This document shows positions 11,011-21,402 of a DNA stretch of 64,000 nt, piece by piece. The translations under genes were made by a program, and so were the position numbers. Each line of letters begins with the position of its first letter. Position 1 is the stretch's first letter. The stretch is taken from contig OZ231126.1 of NCBI GenBank assembly GCA_965153355.1, forward strand, positions 39,370,001-39,434,000. Direction: 5' to 3'. The stretch comes from Flaccisagitta enflata. Lineage: Eukaryota > Chaetognatha > Sagittoidea > Aphragmophora. The notes below the pieces were generated by a model. It was not told the DNA's origin. It saw only the letters and a program-made list of their open reading frames with translations, and made no database searches.

Positions 11011-11983
11011 ACTATGGCAAAAAAAAAAACCAAACAGTTACTTCTTTTGCTCGTAAATCCTTTGAAAATTCACCCAGTGTGCTGAAATTTTTACTGAAGT
11101 TACTTCTTAGTATCATTAAGCTTCACTGAAAAAATCAATGACCTGCTCTAAATAGTTTGAGAATTATAGAATTTTTAAAAGTGCTTGTCAAAAGATCAGA
11201 AATTCAATGTACACACATAAGAATTTACTAAGAATGAATAAACAAACTTAAAAAAACCATACTAAATCTAGTCCGATTTTGATAAAATTTGAACTGGAAG
11301 TAGACCACATTGTTAGCAGGCTGTGATAAAAATTTCATTACAAAACTCCGATTATTTTAGCAAAAACAGCATGTTTTCTAAAACTTTTTTTGTGGGTTTT
11401 AGAGTGAAGTAAATGAAGATGAAATCTGAAATATAAATCGATACTGAGGCCAGAGTTTTCTACCAATTATCATGATTTTTTAACTGGGAACTTTTGTACA
11501 TATGATTCATCTTCAGTAAAATTTTTGTGAAGATTGAAGCATTTTTTGTCCCCCAAATAGCAAAAATATTCTAACAGGTAGCAGAATATTTCTTATCCTA
11601 AGCAAGCTTACAATCAACCATTATCTACCCCACTAGACTTCATCTGAGTAGATGCGAATTTTGCCTAGTATTAGTAAATATTACCATCAGACTACAGTTC
11701 AAAAATCATGAAAAAACTCCCAAAACTTTTTGCAAAATGCCAATTTTACTAAAAATGGTATTATTTTGATTTAGGATAAACGTCATCTCTGGCAGTCCAA
11801 AAAAGAGGTGACTTCAGTAAAAATGTGATAACGACTAAAGTTTTCAACGGATTTTGATAAAAATTTAACCAGACATAGTCCATATCATGGTTATCAGTCA
11901 CTGTAAATTTTATGCAAATTGGTCAACATCTTCATACTTTTTTGCTCTCTCAAAAGTTGTTTGGTTTTTTTTTTTGCCATAGT
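11011..11983. mobile_element. Tc1/mariner-type MITE (family M1), 973 bp
   Basis: The ends are inverted repeats starting ACTATGGCAAAAAAAAA, with the right end TTTTTGCCATAGT. TA dinucleotides flank it at 11009-11010 and 11984-11985, the hallmark of the Tc1/mariner superfamily. The interior is AT-rich with no transposase I recognise, so it is non-autonomous. A shorter copy of the same family is at 17792-18394. Its length and TA duplication are seen directly; the superfamily follows from the TA target. Confidence 0.75.
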
Positions 11984-12188
11984 TAGACAAGAGAAAAACA
12001 AAACAAAAGAAAACTACACGAGAGACATAGAAGACAAGAAGGGAAGAGAGAGAGACACACGATAATCGCTTCCCCACGCCGACATAATCATTATCGTTCT
12101 ACTCCTTAACCATCGCTTTTTCATTGTTTTCACGACAACCTTTTTCTTTCCCCATTCGTCTCTTTGCTTTCTCTCCCCATTTGTTTTT

Positions 12189-12811
12189 GGGCAGCGGCCC
12201 CGAAGGGGACGAAGTCCTGTAGAACACAGGGGGACTTTCGTTCGTCCGTTCGTCCGTTCGTTCGTTAGTCCCCCCCCTTCATCAGACCCCTCAGGCCTCA
12301 CATCTGGCCTCTCAGGCCGCAAATCCAGCCTCTCAGGTCTCAAATCCGGCCTCTCAAGCCTCAAATCTGGCCTCTCAGGCCTCAAATCTGGCCTCTCAGG
12401 CCTCAAATCTGGCTTCTTAGGCCTTAAATCCAAATTCTCAGGCCTCAAACCTGGCCTCTCATGCCTCAAATTAGGCCTCTCAGGCCTCAAATCAGCCATC
12501 TAAACCCCAATTTATTGCTCCCAGGCTTCAAATCAGTCCTCTGGCCTTTCAAGCCTTAATCCAGCTCTCTCAAGCCTCAAGTCAGCCCTCTCAAGCTTCC
12601 AACCGGCATTCTCAGGCCTTATATCAGCCTTCTTAGACCTCAGTTTAGCATCTCATCCATGTCTTTAGGTAGGACGAACGAAAGTCCCCCTGTGTTCTAC
12701 AGGACTTCGTCCCCTTCGGGGCCGCTGCCCTGCTTCCCCTCACTCCAATTCACAATCACTCAAAGCAGGGCAACGGGTATCGCTGACCACATATTGCCCT
12801 TGGGCGACCTG
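12189..12811 (-). mobile_element. Type II element (subfamily a), complete
   Basis: The left arm starts GGGCAGCGGCCCCGAAGGGG and includes CCTGTAGAACACAGGGGGAC and TTCGTTCGTCC. The inverse arm is at about 12673-12730. The outer end TTGCCCTTGGGCGACCTG closes it on the right. The core is a GGCCTCTCAGGCCTCAAAT minisatellite. Its arms and core are nearly identical to those at 49409-50095, so the two are closely related copies. A frame across the core (minus strand, 12014-12499) reads as DLRPERP repeats and is a by-product. Confidence 0.85.
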
Positions 12812-13176
12812 TTCATCTCTTTACCATTCATTTCTTCTCTTTTCATCTCTTTACCATTCATTTCTTCTCTTATTTTCAACATCTATTTCTTATTTTTTAT
12901 TCATTCATTTCTTCTTTAATGTCCATTCATTTCATCTCCCCTATCCATCCCTTCCTTTCCTCTTTTATTTCTTCTCTTCCTTTTCTCATTCATTTCACCT
13001 CCTCTGTCCATTTATTTCTTCCTTTTCTTGTTCAAATTACAGTTACTAATGTATATTTACCTGAGTCTTGCTACATGACTCCACAAGCCATTTTGATTAT
13101 CGAAAGGTCCGTCCCTTAGTTCATCAACTGGTCCAAATTCCATATAGTTTTTTTTTTCTAATAACAACTTTCTTTT
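12812..13176. repeat. Pyrimidine-rich degenerate repeat
   Basis: Phrases such as CATCTCTTTACCATTCATTT recur at 12813 and 12844, followed by TTCATTTC-rich sequence. It is a loose tandem array with no gene. Confidence 0.5.
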
Positions 13177-13398
13177 TAGTTGCGGACACGCAACTCTATA
13201 AGAGGCTTTGTCCATCCGTCTATCCTTCCGTCGATCCATCGGTCCGATGATGATGATCAAGTCAAAAAGTGGAAAAACAAGTGTATTGGATACTTTCTAT
13301 GAATGTTGGTGAGTGGGGATTGGGGTTGGAGTGTGGATGGGTGTAGGACGCCCCTGCCCACCCGTCCGCAACGATATTGTGACCCCGCGTCACTTGTT
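13177..13398 (-). mobile_element. Type I element, subfamily B
   Basis: The plus-strand left end is a perfect hairpin AGTTGCGGACACGCAACT. A CCGTCTATCCTTCCGTCG core follows. The right end has CACCCGTCCGCAACGATATT and TGACCCCGCGTCACTTGTT. The inner GTCCGCAAC matches the hairpin strand, so arm and hairpin agree. Confidence 0.8.
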
Positions 13399-13504
13399 CT
13401 ATTTTTGGATGGAAACTTCCGACAAAAGCGAAGTTATTCTTATGAAGTTGTTATCTTTAGAACTCCAATGACCCGACAGTAACTGCTATCTATTGTTCAT
13501 TGTG

Positions 13505-13760
13505 TAACGTATAACACGGTCGGATACTTGGCTAAGGATGTGGTTGGACGAATACAATAAGTAGTCAGTGAATACTAGTCACTTAAGGGTGAATAAGGGC
13601 AGTAATGCGGGTAGGCAGGGTGGTCTGGGTGGGCGGGGGCTGTAATGTGGCTGGGCAGGGGCTGGTAATGCTCCAAAATCATCAGTTCAGCGAATATCAC
13701 GCAATCCAAAATTTCGCGTTGCCATTCTTTCCTCCAACCCACCTACGGACGAACCCTCTT
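13505..13760 (+). mobile_element. Diverged type I element, subfamily F
   Basis: ACGGTCGGATACTTGGCTAA resembles the GGCCGGATACACGGC start. Repeated GGGTGGGCGGGGGCTGTAAT and GGCTGGGCAGGGGCTGGTAA phrases, then ATCACGCAATCCAAAATTTC, are shared with 16672-16832 and, inverted, with 38525-38740. The hairpin is not well preserved. Confidence 0.5.
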
Positions 13761-13769
13761 ACATTGTCT

Positions 13770-14880
13770 TATAGCAAGCGCCTAAAATCTGCTTGAAAAC
13801 TATCTTTGTTAAAGGCCGATGACTTTCCGTGTTCAGCGGCAGTGCCCACTGGTTGTGCCCATCTGGTTGTCTCCTCTCAAGCATTCCTTTCGCCGGTTTC
13901 TTAATATATCAACTTGTCAATTTGTTTTCTTTCTTCCTTTCTCACCATCTCCATTTAAACCTTCCATTGTCTTCTTCACTGTCTCTATGTCACTCAATAC
14001 GTCTGCCTGTCAATCCGTTCGTCCTTTCTTCGCCATAAGGCCTCCCATTTTCTTTTCATTCAGTCACTGTTTTTTAACCCTCATTGTGCGCTTATCGGCA
14101 TGTTTGTCTATCTCACTTTCTGTCATTTTGTCAGTACTTTTTTCGATCATCCTTTTACTTGCATTTCCACTTAATCTAATCTTCCGTTTCTTTTCTTAAA
14201 GGTGTGGACCAATCTGTGTGTGTCTGTCAGTCAGTCATTCTCTCCAACTATTCTTCCACTTTAACTTGATACTATTTTTACCACCTCATCAGAACTATGA
14301 CTGTCTGTCTGTCTGTCTGTCTCCCATTAATGACCTTGCGTGTAACAATCTAAGCCTTTTATTCGGCCTTTCTGTCGGTCTACAAAGCCCCCGATCATCC
14401 TTCCTGTGAGTCCTTGGTATCTGACTGTCTCTCTGTCTGTTTTCTGCTTATCCAAGCTTTTGTCTTTCTTCCTCTCTGTCCTCACATTCGTTTTCACTTC
14501 TTTTGATCTTTTCCTCCTCTTTATTTCTGTCCGTTTTGTTTCTCGGTCCATTCTTTATTTTCACTTCCTTCAATCTCTCTTTGAGTCATCATCTGTCTGT
14601 CAGTATCTCTTTCCATCCTTACATTTATCTTAATCCTTTCCTTCCCTTTCTCATTAGCAATAAGTCAGTCCATCGGTCTGTCTGCACAATAAGACATTGT
14701 CCATCCCAACTTTCATTCATCTTTTCCTTCTTTTTCTGTTTCTCTGTCAGACTGTCCTTCTGTCTTTCTGTCACTCCTTTCATTTTCACTTGGTTCAATC
14801 TTTGCGTTCTCTTCCTCATTCTCTGTTTCTCTTTGGTGGCGACGAAATGACAAAGATAAATTTCGAAATCATTCTCGTAA
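13770..14880. repeat. Pyrimidine-rich low-complexity region
   Basis: CTGTCTGT, TTTTCACTT and TCCTT motifs recur with phrases like TTTTCACTTCTTTTGATC and TTTTCACTTCCTTCAATC about 70 bases apart. It appears to be an old tandem array. The many serine/leucine/phenylalanine frames on the plus strand reflect composition only. Confidence 0.5.
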
Positions 14881-14884
14881 CGCG

Positions 14885-15480
14885 GAGACTGAAAACCCAC
14901 CTTCCACGCCAACAACCTCATCGTTCATCACGCCACGCGATTGCTACGCCACAAAAGCCATCCAATCCAGCGACAAAAAAAACAAGGCCGGATACACGGC
15001 CACCAGTTGCGGACGGGTTGGCAGGGGCGGAAATGCGCGTTTTCCCGCTTTTCGACTCGATCACCTCTACGGACCGACCAACCGACCAACCAACCAAACG
15101 ACCAACGGACGGACAAAGCCTCTTATAGAGTTGCGTGTCCGCAACTAAAAAGGCAAAAAAACATCCAACTGAAGATTGAAACCCCATGCTATCGCTACGC
15201 CACAAATGCCATCCAATCCAGAGACTGAAAACCCATCCTCCACGCCAACAAAATCGGCATTTAACGCGCTAAGCCATTGTCTGCATTGCCATAAACTTCA
15301 ACCAATTCGGCGCGGCGACTGATAAGTGATAACCCACTTTTAACACCAACAACATCATAACAAGTCCAGTCATGCCATCACCCATTACGCCAAATTGAAG
15401 TTTATCAGTCATCCTATCATTTGCACCACTACCGTTAGTTTTTACGCCATTTCATTTGCAACGCGATGTCGACCTTGGTT
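14885..15480. repeat. Degenerate ACGCCA tandem repeat hosting a type I element
   Basis: CTACGCCACAAAAGCCATCC (about 14943) and CTACGCCACAAATGCCATCC (about 15195) lie on either side of the type I copy at 14981-15148. Each is associated with GAGACTGAAAACCCA. The element therefore interrupts an older array of roughly 100-150-bp periodicity. Confidence 0.6.
14981..15148 (+). mobile_element. Type I element, subfamily A2, intact
   Basis: It runs from AACAAGGCCGGATACACGGC through the arm AGTTGCGGAC (15005-15014), a GACCGACCAACC core and the perfect hairpin AGTTGCGTGTCCGCAACT (15129-15146), followed by AA. The arm is the exact inverse of the hairpin's right strand. At 168 bp it is a clean reference copy. 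Confidence 0.85.
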
Positions 15481-16070
15481 ATGCCACTTCAACGCAAATT
15501 ATAGTTTATCATAGTCAAGCCATCTGCATCGGGGCCATGGTTTGTCACACATTTGCACACTCCTGTCAACCAGACTTGACGCCAACTTCTGTATGGCCGC
15601 GAATTCTAAGGCAATGACTTCTCGACAATGGTGAGTGCTCACAGGAGAGTGCGGAGCAGATATAGAGTGGTGGGTGGAGTGGTGACAAACTAACAATGGC
15701 AATGGCAACCAATGCATGAAAGCGGTAGACTGATAAGAACTAGGGAGTGGTGAATACAGAGGAAGATGAGCTGACTGTTGATAACAAGAGTCTGTCACTT
15801 AGGGTAGCTATGCTCATGCTCCATGTCCGGTTGAGTACGGGTCCTTTCATGAAGTTTTTAAAACGCAAAATGTTGAAATAGGAATTATGGAGAATTACGT
15901 TTACCATTTTTAGTGACTGGAGTCATTCCCGATTCATTCTTTTTTAACTAAAATAATTTAAAGAGTTCAAAAGGAGACGATCTCTAGACAAAAAGACCAT
16001 ATGATACCGAGACAGTCATGAAATTTGCGTAAAGAGAGTACAAATGGCACTCGTTCAGAAAAAGGCGCGA
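15481..16070. other. Unassigned sequence
   Basis: A 99-codon minus-strand frame (15499-15798) has no domain I recognise, and nothing else stands out. Confidence 0.35.
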
Positions 16071-16213
<143 letters not shown>

Positions 16214-16671
16214 GAGGAAATAGTAAAAAAGAATGTGATAATAGCAAAGGCAAGTTGATGATTTCTTCGGCTGGAGGAAAATGGATTGAGGAAAACTGTC
16301 TAGTGTATATGCAGAAAAGGGAGAGAGAGAGAGAGAGAGAGAGAGACTGACGGACACCCAGTGACAGTTAGACAGAAAGAGGAGGCCACACACAAAAAAT
16401 TGAGAAAGATGGAAACGCTGGTCCGCCATCATGTTCCCAAAAAGTTTATCTTGTCAGAATATAAAAAAGAAATTGAATACTTAAGTGGAGGATTAAAGCT
16501 GCGGGTATCAATGATATCATCGAAATCAAGTTTTGTTGATGTGCGATAAATAAGCGGGACAGGTTAATTCGAGATAGGAATCAAGATTGAATTAGAATGC
16601 AAAGATAAAAGCATAGGCCAAAGCATTTAGGCTTAGAGGCATTTAGATAAAAGAATGAGTGGCAAAGAACA

Positions 16672-16832
16672 AAACGGTCCAATAAGTAGTCGCTTGCGGT
16701 TGGGCACGGGCAGTAGGTGGGTAGGCGGAGGCAGTAATGCCAAAGAACCACTATTTTGGTCAATTTCGTCATCCAAGATTTGGCGATACCTACAATTTAC
16801 CTACATACCCTCTTACGGACACAGCCTCTAAT
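16672..16832 (+). mobile_element. Diverged type I element, subfamily F
   Basis: AAACGGTCCAATAAGTAGTC, AGTCGCTTGCGGTTGGGCAC and GTGGGTAGGCGGAGGCAGTA match subfamily F at 13505-13760. The 3' part (CCTCTTACGGACACAGCC) lacks the terminal hairpin. Confidence 0.45.
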
Positions 16833-17083
16833 AGACCAAGCAAATAAAAAAAAAAGAAAAAAGATAAAGAACCATTCACCACCATCAGAGTGAAAACTAA
16901 TGAGAAAATAGTGAGAAGAAAGATATCAAAAGGAAGTGGAGTGAGTGGCACAAACAGAAAACTTTAATGGTGGAGTGAGATGGAGGCTCGGATGAGAAAA
17001 GTAAACCTCGCAATAACGTATGTCAAGGGACCAATAAATCTTACCATTATAGATGGATTTCTATCATTCCCATCAAAGGAAAA
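16833..17083. other. Unassigned sequence
   Basis: AT-rich DNA leading up to the type II element. No feature recognised. Confidence 0.35.
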
Positions 17084-17214
17084 TAGTTGCAACAGCGTCA
17101 GATGGTCAGCATTACCCGTTGCCCCTAAGTTAGTGAATGTTAGATGTGAAGGTGAGAGGGGCAGCGGCCCCAAAGGAGCCGGTGACCGATGCTTGGCTAG
17201 AATTTGAGTATTGA

Positions 17215-17735
17215 GTCGGGATTTTAGCCCCAAGGAAAGGATTGGAGCCATGAGTTTGGAATTGGATCCATGAGGTTGGAATTGGAGCCATGATGCTGGG
17301 GTTGGAGCCTCGGAGCTTGGGTTGGAGCCTTGAGACTAGGATTGGAGCCCCAAGGCTGGGATTGGAGCCCCAAAGCTTGTATTGGAGCGTCGAGGCTGGG
17401 ATTGGACCCTCAAGGCTGAGATTGGAGCCTGGAGGCTGGGATTAGAGTCTCAAGGCTGGGATTGGAGCCTCAAACTGGGATTGGAGCCTCAAGGCTGGGA
17501 TTGGAGCCTCGAGGCTGGGATTGGAGCCTTGAGGCTGGGATTGGAGCCTTGAGGCTGGGTTTGAAGCCTTAAGTCTGGGAATGGAGCCTCGAGGCTGAGA
17601 TTAAAGCCTCGAGGCTGGGATTGGAGCCTTGATGCTGGAAATTGAGCCTTGACACTGGGATTGGAGCCTTGAGGCTTGGATATGAGGCTAAAGGCTGGGA
17701 TTTGAGCTGAAGGTTGAAATTTAGGCTTCGAAGTC
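17215..17735 (+). repeat. 20-bp minisatellite core
   Basis: The unit is close to GAGGCTGGGATTGGAGCCTC, about 25 copies with increasing divergence at the edges. It is the reverse-complement sense of the core in the 7628-8526 copy, as expected from the opposite orientation. The minus-strand frame across it reads as repeated SQPQGSNPSLEAP-like peptides and is not a gene. Confidence 0.9.
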
Positions 17736-17791
17736 AAAGGGGGGGACAGAGAAGGAGGAGGAGGAGGAGGAGAAGGAGAAAGTTTCCCATA

Positions 17792-18394
17792 ACTATGGCA
17801 AAGAAAAAAAAGACAGTTATTTCAATTCATTCCTACGCCCTCATTTTATTGATCAGCTTAAAATCCTTCTAGGTAGTAATAGTATATCAAATTACCTACT
17901 CAGCAAAAAAATCAGAACTCAAAAATGTTGATTTTTGAGCCCGTGGCAGCACTTTTTCTCAAAAAACATCAGGCAAAAAAGAGGAGAAAAAAACTCCATA
18001 TTTACAACTTTTTGAAATTCATTTTGACAGCTCTTACAAAAAATGATGCTACGGGCGCAAAAATTAACTTTTTTGAGTTCTGATTTTTTTGCTGAGTAGG
18101 ATATTCGACATACTATGGACACCTAAAAAGACTTGAGGCCATTTTTAAAAAAATGAGCGCGCAGTAACAGTTGTAAGTCATGTAAAAATTTTAATCAGTG
18201 GGCAAATTACTTTATGACTTATTTTACAAAAAATGATGCTGTGGGCACAAAAATCAACTTTTTTGAGTTCTGATTTTTTTGCTGAGTCACAAATTTGTCA
18301 TTTTATTACCACCTAAAAGGATTTCCAGCTATTCCAAAAAATGGGCTCGTAGCAGTATTTTGAAAATCACTGTCTTTTTTATTTTTGCCATAGT
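17792..18394. mobile_element. Tc1/mariner-type MITE (family M1), 603 bp
   Basis: The ends are ACTATGGCAAAGAAAAAAAA and the inverse TTTTTATTTTTGCCATAGT, flanked by TA at 17790-17791 and 18395-18396. Internally, AAAAAATGATGCTACGGGCG and AAAAAATGATGCTGTGGGCA are repeated about 200 bases apart, together with TTTTTTGAGTTCTGATTTTT. No transposase is present. It is inserted in the right arm of a type II element, so it is the younger of the two. Confidence 0.85.
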
Positions 18395-18439
18395 TATGTG
18401 TGAAAGCGTAAGTCATCGGCCCTATCGGGGCCGCATCCC

Positions 18440-18758
18440 AAAAAAGCAATGACATGATCAAGATTCTATATCTCCTTAGGGCGGATTTCCATTACTCTTG
18501 TATCCGGTATAGCCGGGTTTAACTGTATGAGACAGAGGGACAAATATGGTAAGGCTGTGGTAAAAGGTACAGGTTAGAAATTTCGAGGGAGGGACATGGG
18601 CTAAAAAGTCATGGTAGAGCAACAGACTAATAGCAGCCGCGGACGGATGGGCAGCTCCAGGCAGAAGTGCCGCATTGCACGCATTTAAACTCTTTTGTCA
18701 CGGAGAGATGACTGCCGGACGGTAAGATGGACGGATGAAAGGGGGAGATATTTAAAAA
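18440..18758. other. Mostly unassigned; possible type I scrap
   Basis: GCAGCCGCGGACGGATGGGC around 18633 resembles a type I arm region, but no hairpin or core follows. The rest is unrecognised. Confidence 0.3.
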
Positions 18759-18906
18759 AACAAGGCCGGATACACGGCAATCCAGTCGCGGATCGTTGGG
18801 CAGGAGCAGTAATGCGAAAACTGCCCGGAATTAAAAAATGTGACGGATCTATCGACATACCGACCAACCGACACGGCAAGATGTAGAGTCGCGTGTCCGC
18901 GACTAA
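18759..18906 (+). mobile_element. Type I element, subfamily A3, intact
   Basis: Starts AACAAGGCCGGATACACGGC. The arm is AGTCGCGGA (18784-18792) and the hairpin AGTCGCGTGTCCGCGACT (18887-18904) is perfect, followed by AA. Compared with A2 the stem has C in place of T on one side and G in place of A on the other, and the arm changes with it. Confidence 0.85.
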
Positions 18907-19470
18907 AAATCTATGGAAGTAGGATAGAAATCCTTTATCTTTTAATCGTTTAAGATGCAGTTAGAGATACAGATGGAAACAAAATATTTGGGATTAGAGA
19001 CAGACTGAAAAAAAAAATGACAACGGGGCCAGGACTGAAGAGGATAAAAGCAGAGCGACGGACTGAGAAAAGCATTGAGGCAAAGAAAAGGCATCTTCTT
19101 TCATTTTTCTCTCGCATTTTTTCTCCCCATGAAGCCCTTTGTAAAATTCCATGCCGGAGTTTTTGGCGCTCTTAATAATGAAGGTTTTTAATATCGCCTC
19201 ATTAAAGTTCTTCAAAAGAATGGATTCAAAAGAATGGATAGAAATAGAAAACAAGCTCAAACGGACAACGATGCGTCCTGACTGATCCTCTTGAACGCAG
19301 TAGATTTTGCATCGAAAATGTATAGCAAATGGGTGTCGCATATATCAAAAGATAGTAACTTGTGGAGATGCTGGTAACTAAAACATTGTGCTAAGACTGC
19401 GAAGTAGTTGATATTGCCATCACCAAAATCCACAAAAAATGTAATTTTAGAGAAATGTATTGTATTGATA
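18907..19470. other. Unassigned sequence
   Basis: Several short frames, none recognisable. No repeat signal. Confidence 0.35.
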
Positions 19471-19614
19471 AACAAGGCCAGATACACGGCAATCCAGTTG
19501 CGGATGGTTCGGCAGGAGGAGTAGGGCGAAAACCACTGGGAATTCAAAAATGTTATGGACGGACCGATGGACCAACTGACACGGCAAAGTGTAGAGTCGC
19601 ATGTCCGCGACTGA
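19471..19614 (+). mobile_element. Type I element, subfamily A3-like
   Basis: AACAAGGCCAGATACACGGC, then arm AGTTGCGGAT and hairpin AGTCGCATGTCCGCGACT (19595-19612). Arm and hairpin differ at one transition, so this copy has drifted or is a mosaic of A2 and A3. Confidence 0.75.
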
Positions 19615-19629
19615 AAATAGTTGAATAGA

Positions 19630-19690
19630 AAAACGGATGGATAGACGGACGTGGACAGACCCTCGTGTAGAGATGCGTGGACGCTTTTAA
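19630..19690 (+). mobile_element. Type I 3' fragment, subfamily D
   Basis: ACGGATGGATAGACGGACGT, then TGTAGAGATGCGTGGACGC, matches a tetranucleotide core plus the D hairpin with a worn right strand. It abuts the previous copy. Confidence 0.45.
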
Positions 19691-19807
19691 AAAGGGAGAA
19701 AATCGCAGGAAAAAAAAAAAGGGTGAAAAAACAATCTTGTTTCTCATTTCAAGTTAGGTCTACTCGGAGACTCTTTTTCTCGTTCGCCCGTGCCACTTGG
19801 AAAACAG

Positions 19808-19923
<116 letters not shown>

Positions 19924-20040
19924 TTTCGGTATTGCTGTTGCGGCTGATTCTGCATCTCCGCGCTGCCGCGTCATTGTGCTGCAGCTGCGACAGTGAAATC
20001 AGCAGAATTGCATTCACGAGGACGTCGTTTTTGATGCACT

Positions 20041-20735
20041 AGGATGTCACTCTCAAAACGGCAGTGAATGGGTGACAAGAGGTGGGAGTGATGAAATGAC
20101 ATCCTCAAAACGGCAGTGAATGGGTGATGAGAGTAGAAAGTGATGAAATGACATCCTCAAAACGGCAGTGAATGGGTGATGAGAGTTGGGAGTAATGAAA
20201 TGACATCCTTAAAACGGCAGTGAACTGGTGATGAGAGTTGGGAGTGATATAAAATGACATCCTCAAAACGGCAGTGAATGGGTGATGAGAGTTGAGAGTA
20301 ATGAAATGACATCCTCAAAACGGCACTGAACTGGTGATGAGAGTTGGGAGTGATGAAATGACATCCTCAAAATGGCAGTGAATGGGTGATGAGAGTTGGG
20401 AGTAATGAAATGACATCCTCAAAACCGCAGTGAATGGTTGATGAGAGTTGGGAGTGATGAAATGACATCCTCAAAACAGCAGTGAATGGGTGATGAGAGT
20501 TGGGAGTGATGAAATGACATCCTCAAAATGGCAGTGAATGGGTGATGAAAGGTGGGAGTGTTGTAATGTCACTTTCAAATCTCAATTTGGGATAGAAAAG
20601 ACAAAACTAGGAGGGGATGATGAAATGTCACCATCAAAATGGCTGTGAATGGGTGACTGAGGTGGGTGTGATGGAATGTTTATGTCAATATGCCAGCGAA
20701 TGGGTGGGCAGGGTGGCAAAGGTGGTAGTGATGAA
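20041..20735. repeat. 52-bp minisatellite
   Basis: About ten units of 52 bp containing GAAATGACATCCTCAAAACG, then GCAGTGAATGGGTGATGAGA and GTTGGGAGT. Differences between units are single substitutions. From about 20575 the units become diverged and irregular. No frame runs through it consistently. Confidence 0.93.
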
Positions 20736-20789
20736 GCATCACTCTTATTTTTGGGGAAAATTAAAGGACAAATGTGGCACAACTGTAGT

Positions 20790-20944
20790 ACAAGGCCGGA
20801 TAAACGGTAATCCAGTCGCGGACGATTGCACAGGAGCGGTAATGCTAAAACCGCTCAGAATTCAAAAATGTGACGGACGGACCGACGGACCAACATACCG
20901 ACCGACCTACAAGGCAGGGTGTAGAGTTGCGTGTCCGTAACTAA
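20790..20944 (+). mobile_element. Type I element, subfamily A2/A3
   Basis: ACAAGGCCGGATAAACGG, arm AGTCGCGGAC, a GACGGACGGACCGACGGACC core and hairpin AGTTGCGTGTCCGTAACT (20925-20942). The hairpin has one T-G pair. The arm carries the A3 form while the hairpin carries the A2 form. Confidence 0.78.
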
Positions 20945-20968
20945 AAACGTCGAAAACACTGTAAACAT

Positions 20969-21402
20969 TTGCCCAAGGGCAGTTTGTGGTCAGCGGTACC
21001 CTGTGCTCTGCTAGGCATGATTGTGACTGTGAGTGTGAGAAATCGAAGGGATAAAATCTTTGAAACACAGAGGGATAAGTTTTTCCTGTCAAAGAAAATT
21101 GATGAGGCGCAGGAGGGCTGATTGAGGGCCTTTGATGGTGGGAACGCCAAAGAGGGCGGCCATTAGGCCTAACTGGGCTCATATGCGGTCTGTTAAACAT
21201 GAGAGGGCTGATTGAATGCCTGAGAGGCCAGAATGGGCTTATTTGAGGCTGGAAAGGCCTGAAATGGGTAATTTGAGGCGTAGGAAGTTAGGTTCTAGGT
21301 TTGAGAAGCTTGATCATGAGGGAGACACAAACAAACAAAGAAACAAGTGGACAAATGGAAGTCCTGTGTTTTACAGGTCCTCCTCTTTGGGACCGCTGCT
21401 CA
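20969..21402 (+). mobile_element. Type II element (subfamily a), degraded
   Basis: The outer end GCCCAAGGGCAGTTTGTGGT and GGTCAGCGGTACCCTGTGCT matches subfamily a. The core has GCCTGAGAGGCCAGAATGGG units. The right arm GTCCTGTGTTTTACAGG and TTTGGGACCGCTGCTCAAAA is present. I cannot find the left inner arm, so it is either deleted or too diverged. Confidence 0.65.

Larger units (their letters stand above)
17084..18439 (+). mobile_element. Type II element (subfamily b) with nested MITE
   Basis: The outer end TAGTTGCAACAGCGTCAGAT and ATTACCCGTTGCCCCTAAG is followed by the inner arm GGGGCAGCGGCCCCAAAGG. A minisatellite core of GGAGCCTCGAGGCTGGGATT units follows, then the right arm, split at its AT by a TA-flanked insertion (17792-18394). 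Joining the flanks restores the arm seen in other copies. The last bases are CGGGGCCGCATCCCAAAAA. It is non-coding. Confidence 0.85.

Noticed and set aside
12014-12499. 161-codon minus-strand frame with DLRPERP repeats
   Set aside because: It is the type II minisatellite core read in one frame. The equivalent frame at 49497-49754 arises from the related element. There is no start context or flanking coding sequence.
20041-20580. CRISPR-like array
   Set aside because: The 52-bp units are directly head-to-tail without unique spacers, and the sequence context is eukaryotic. It is a minisatellite.
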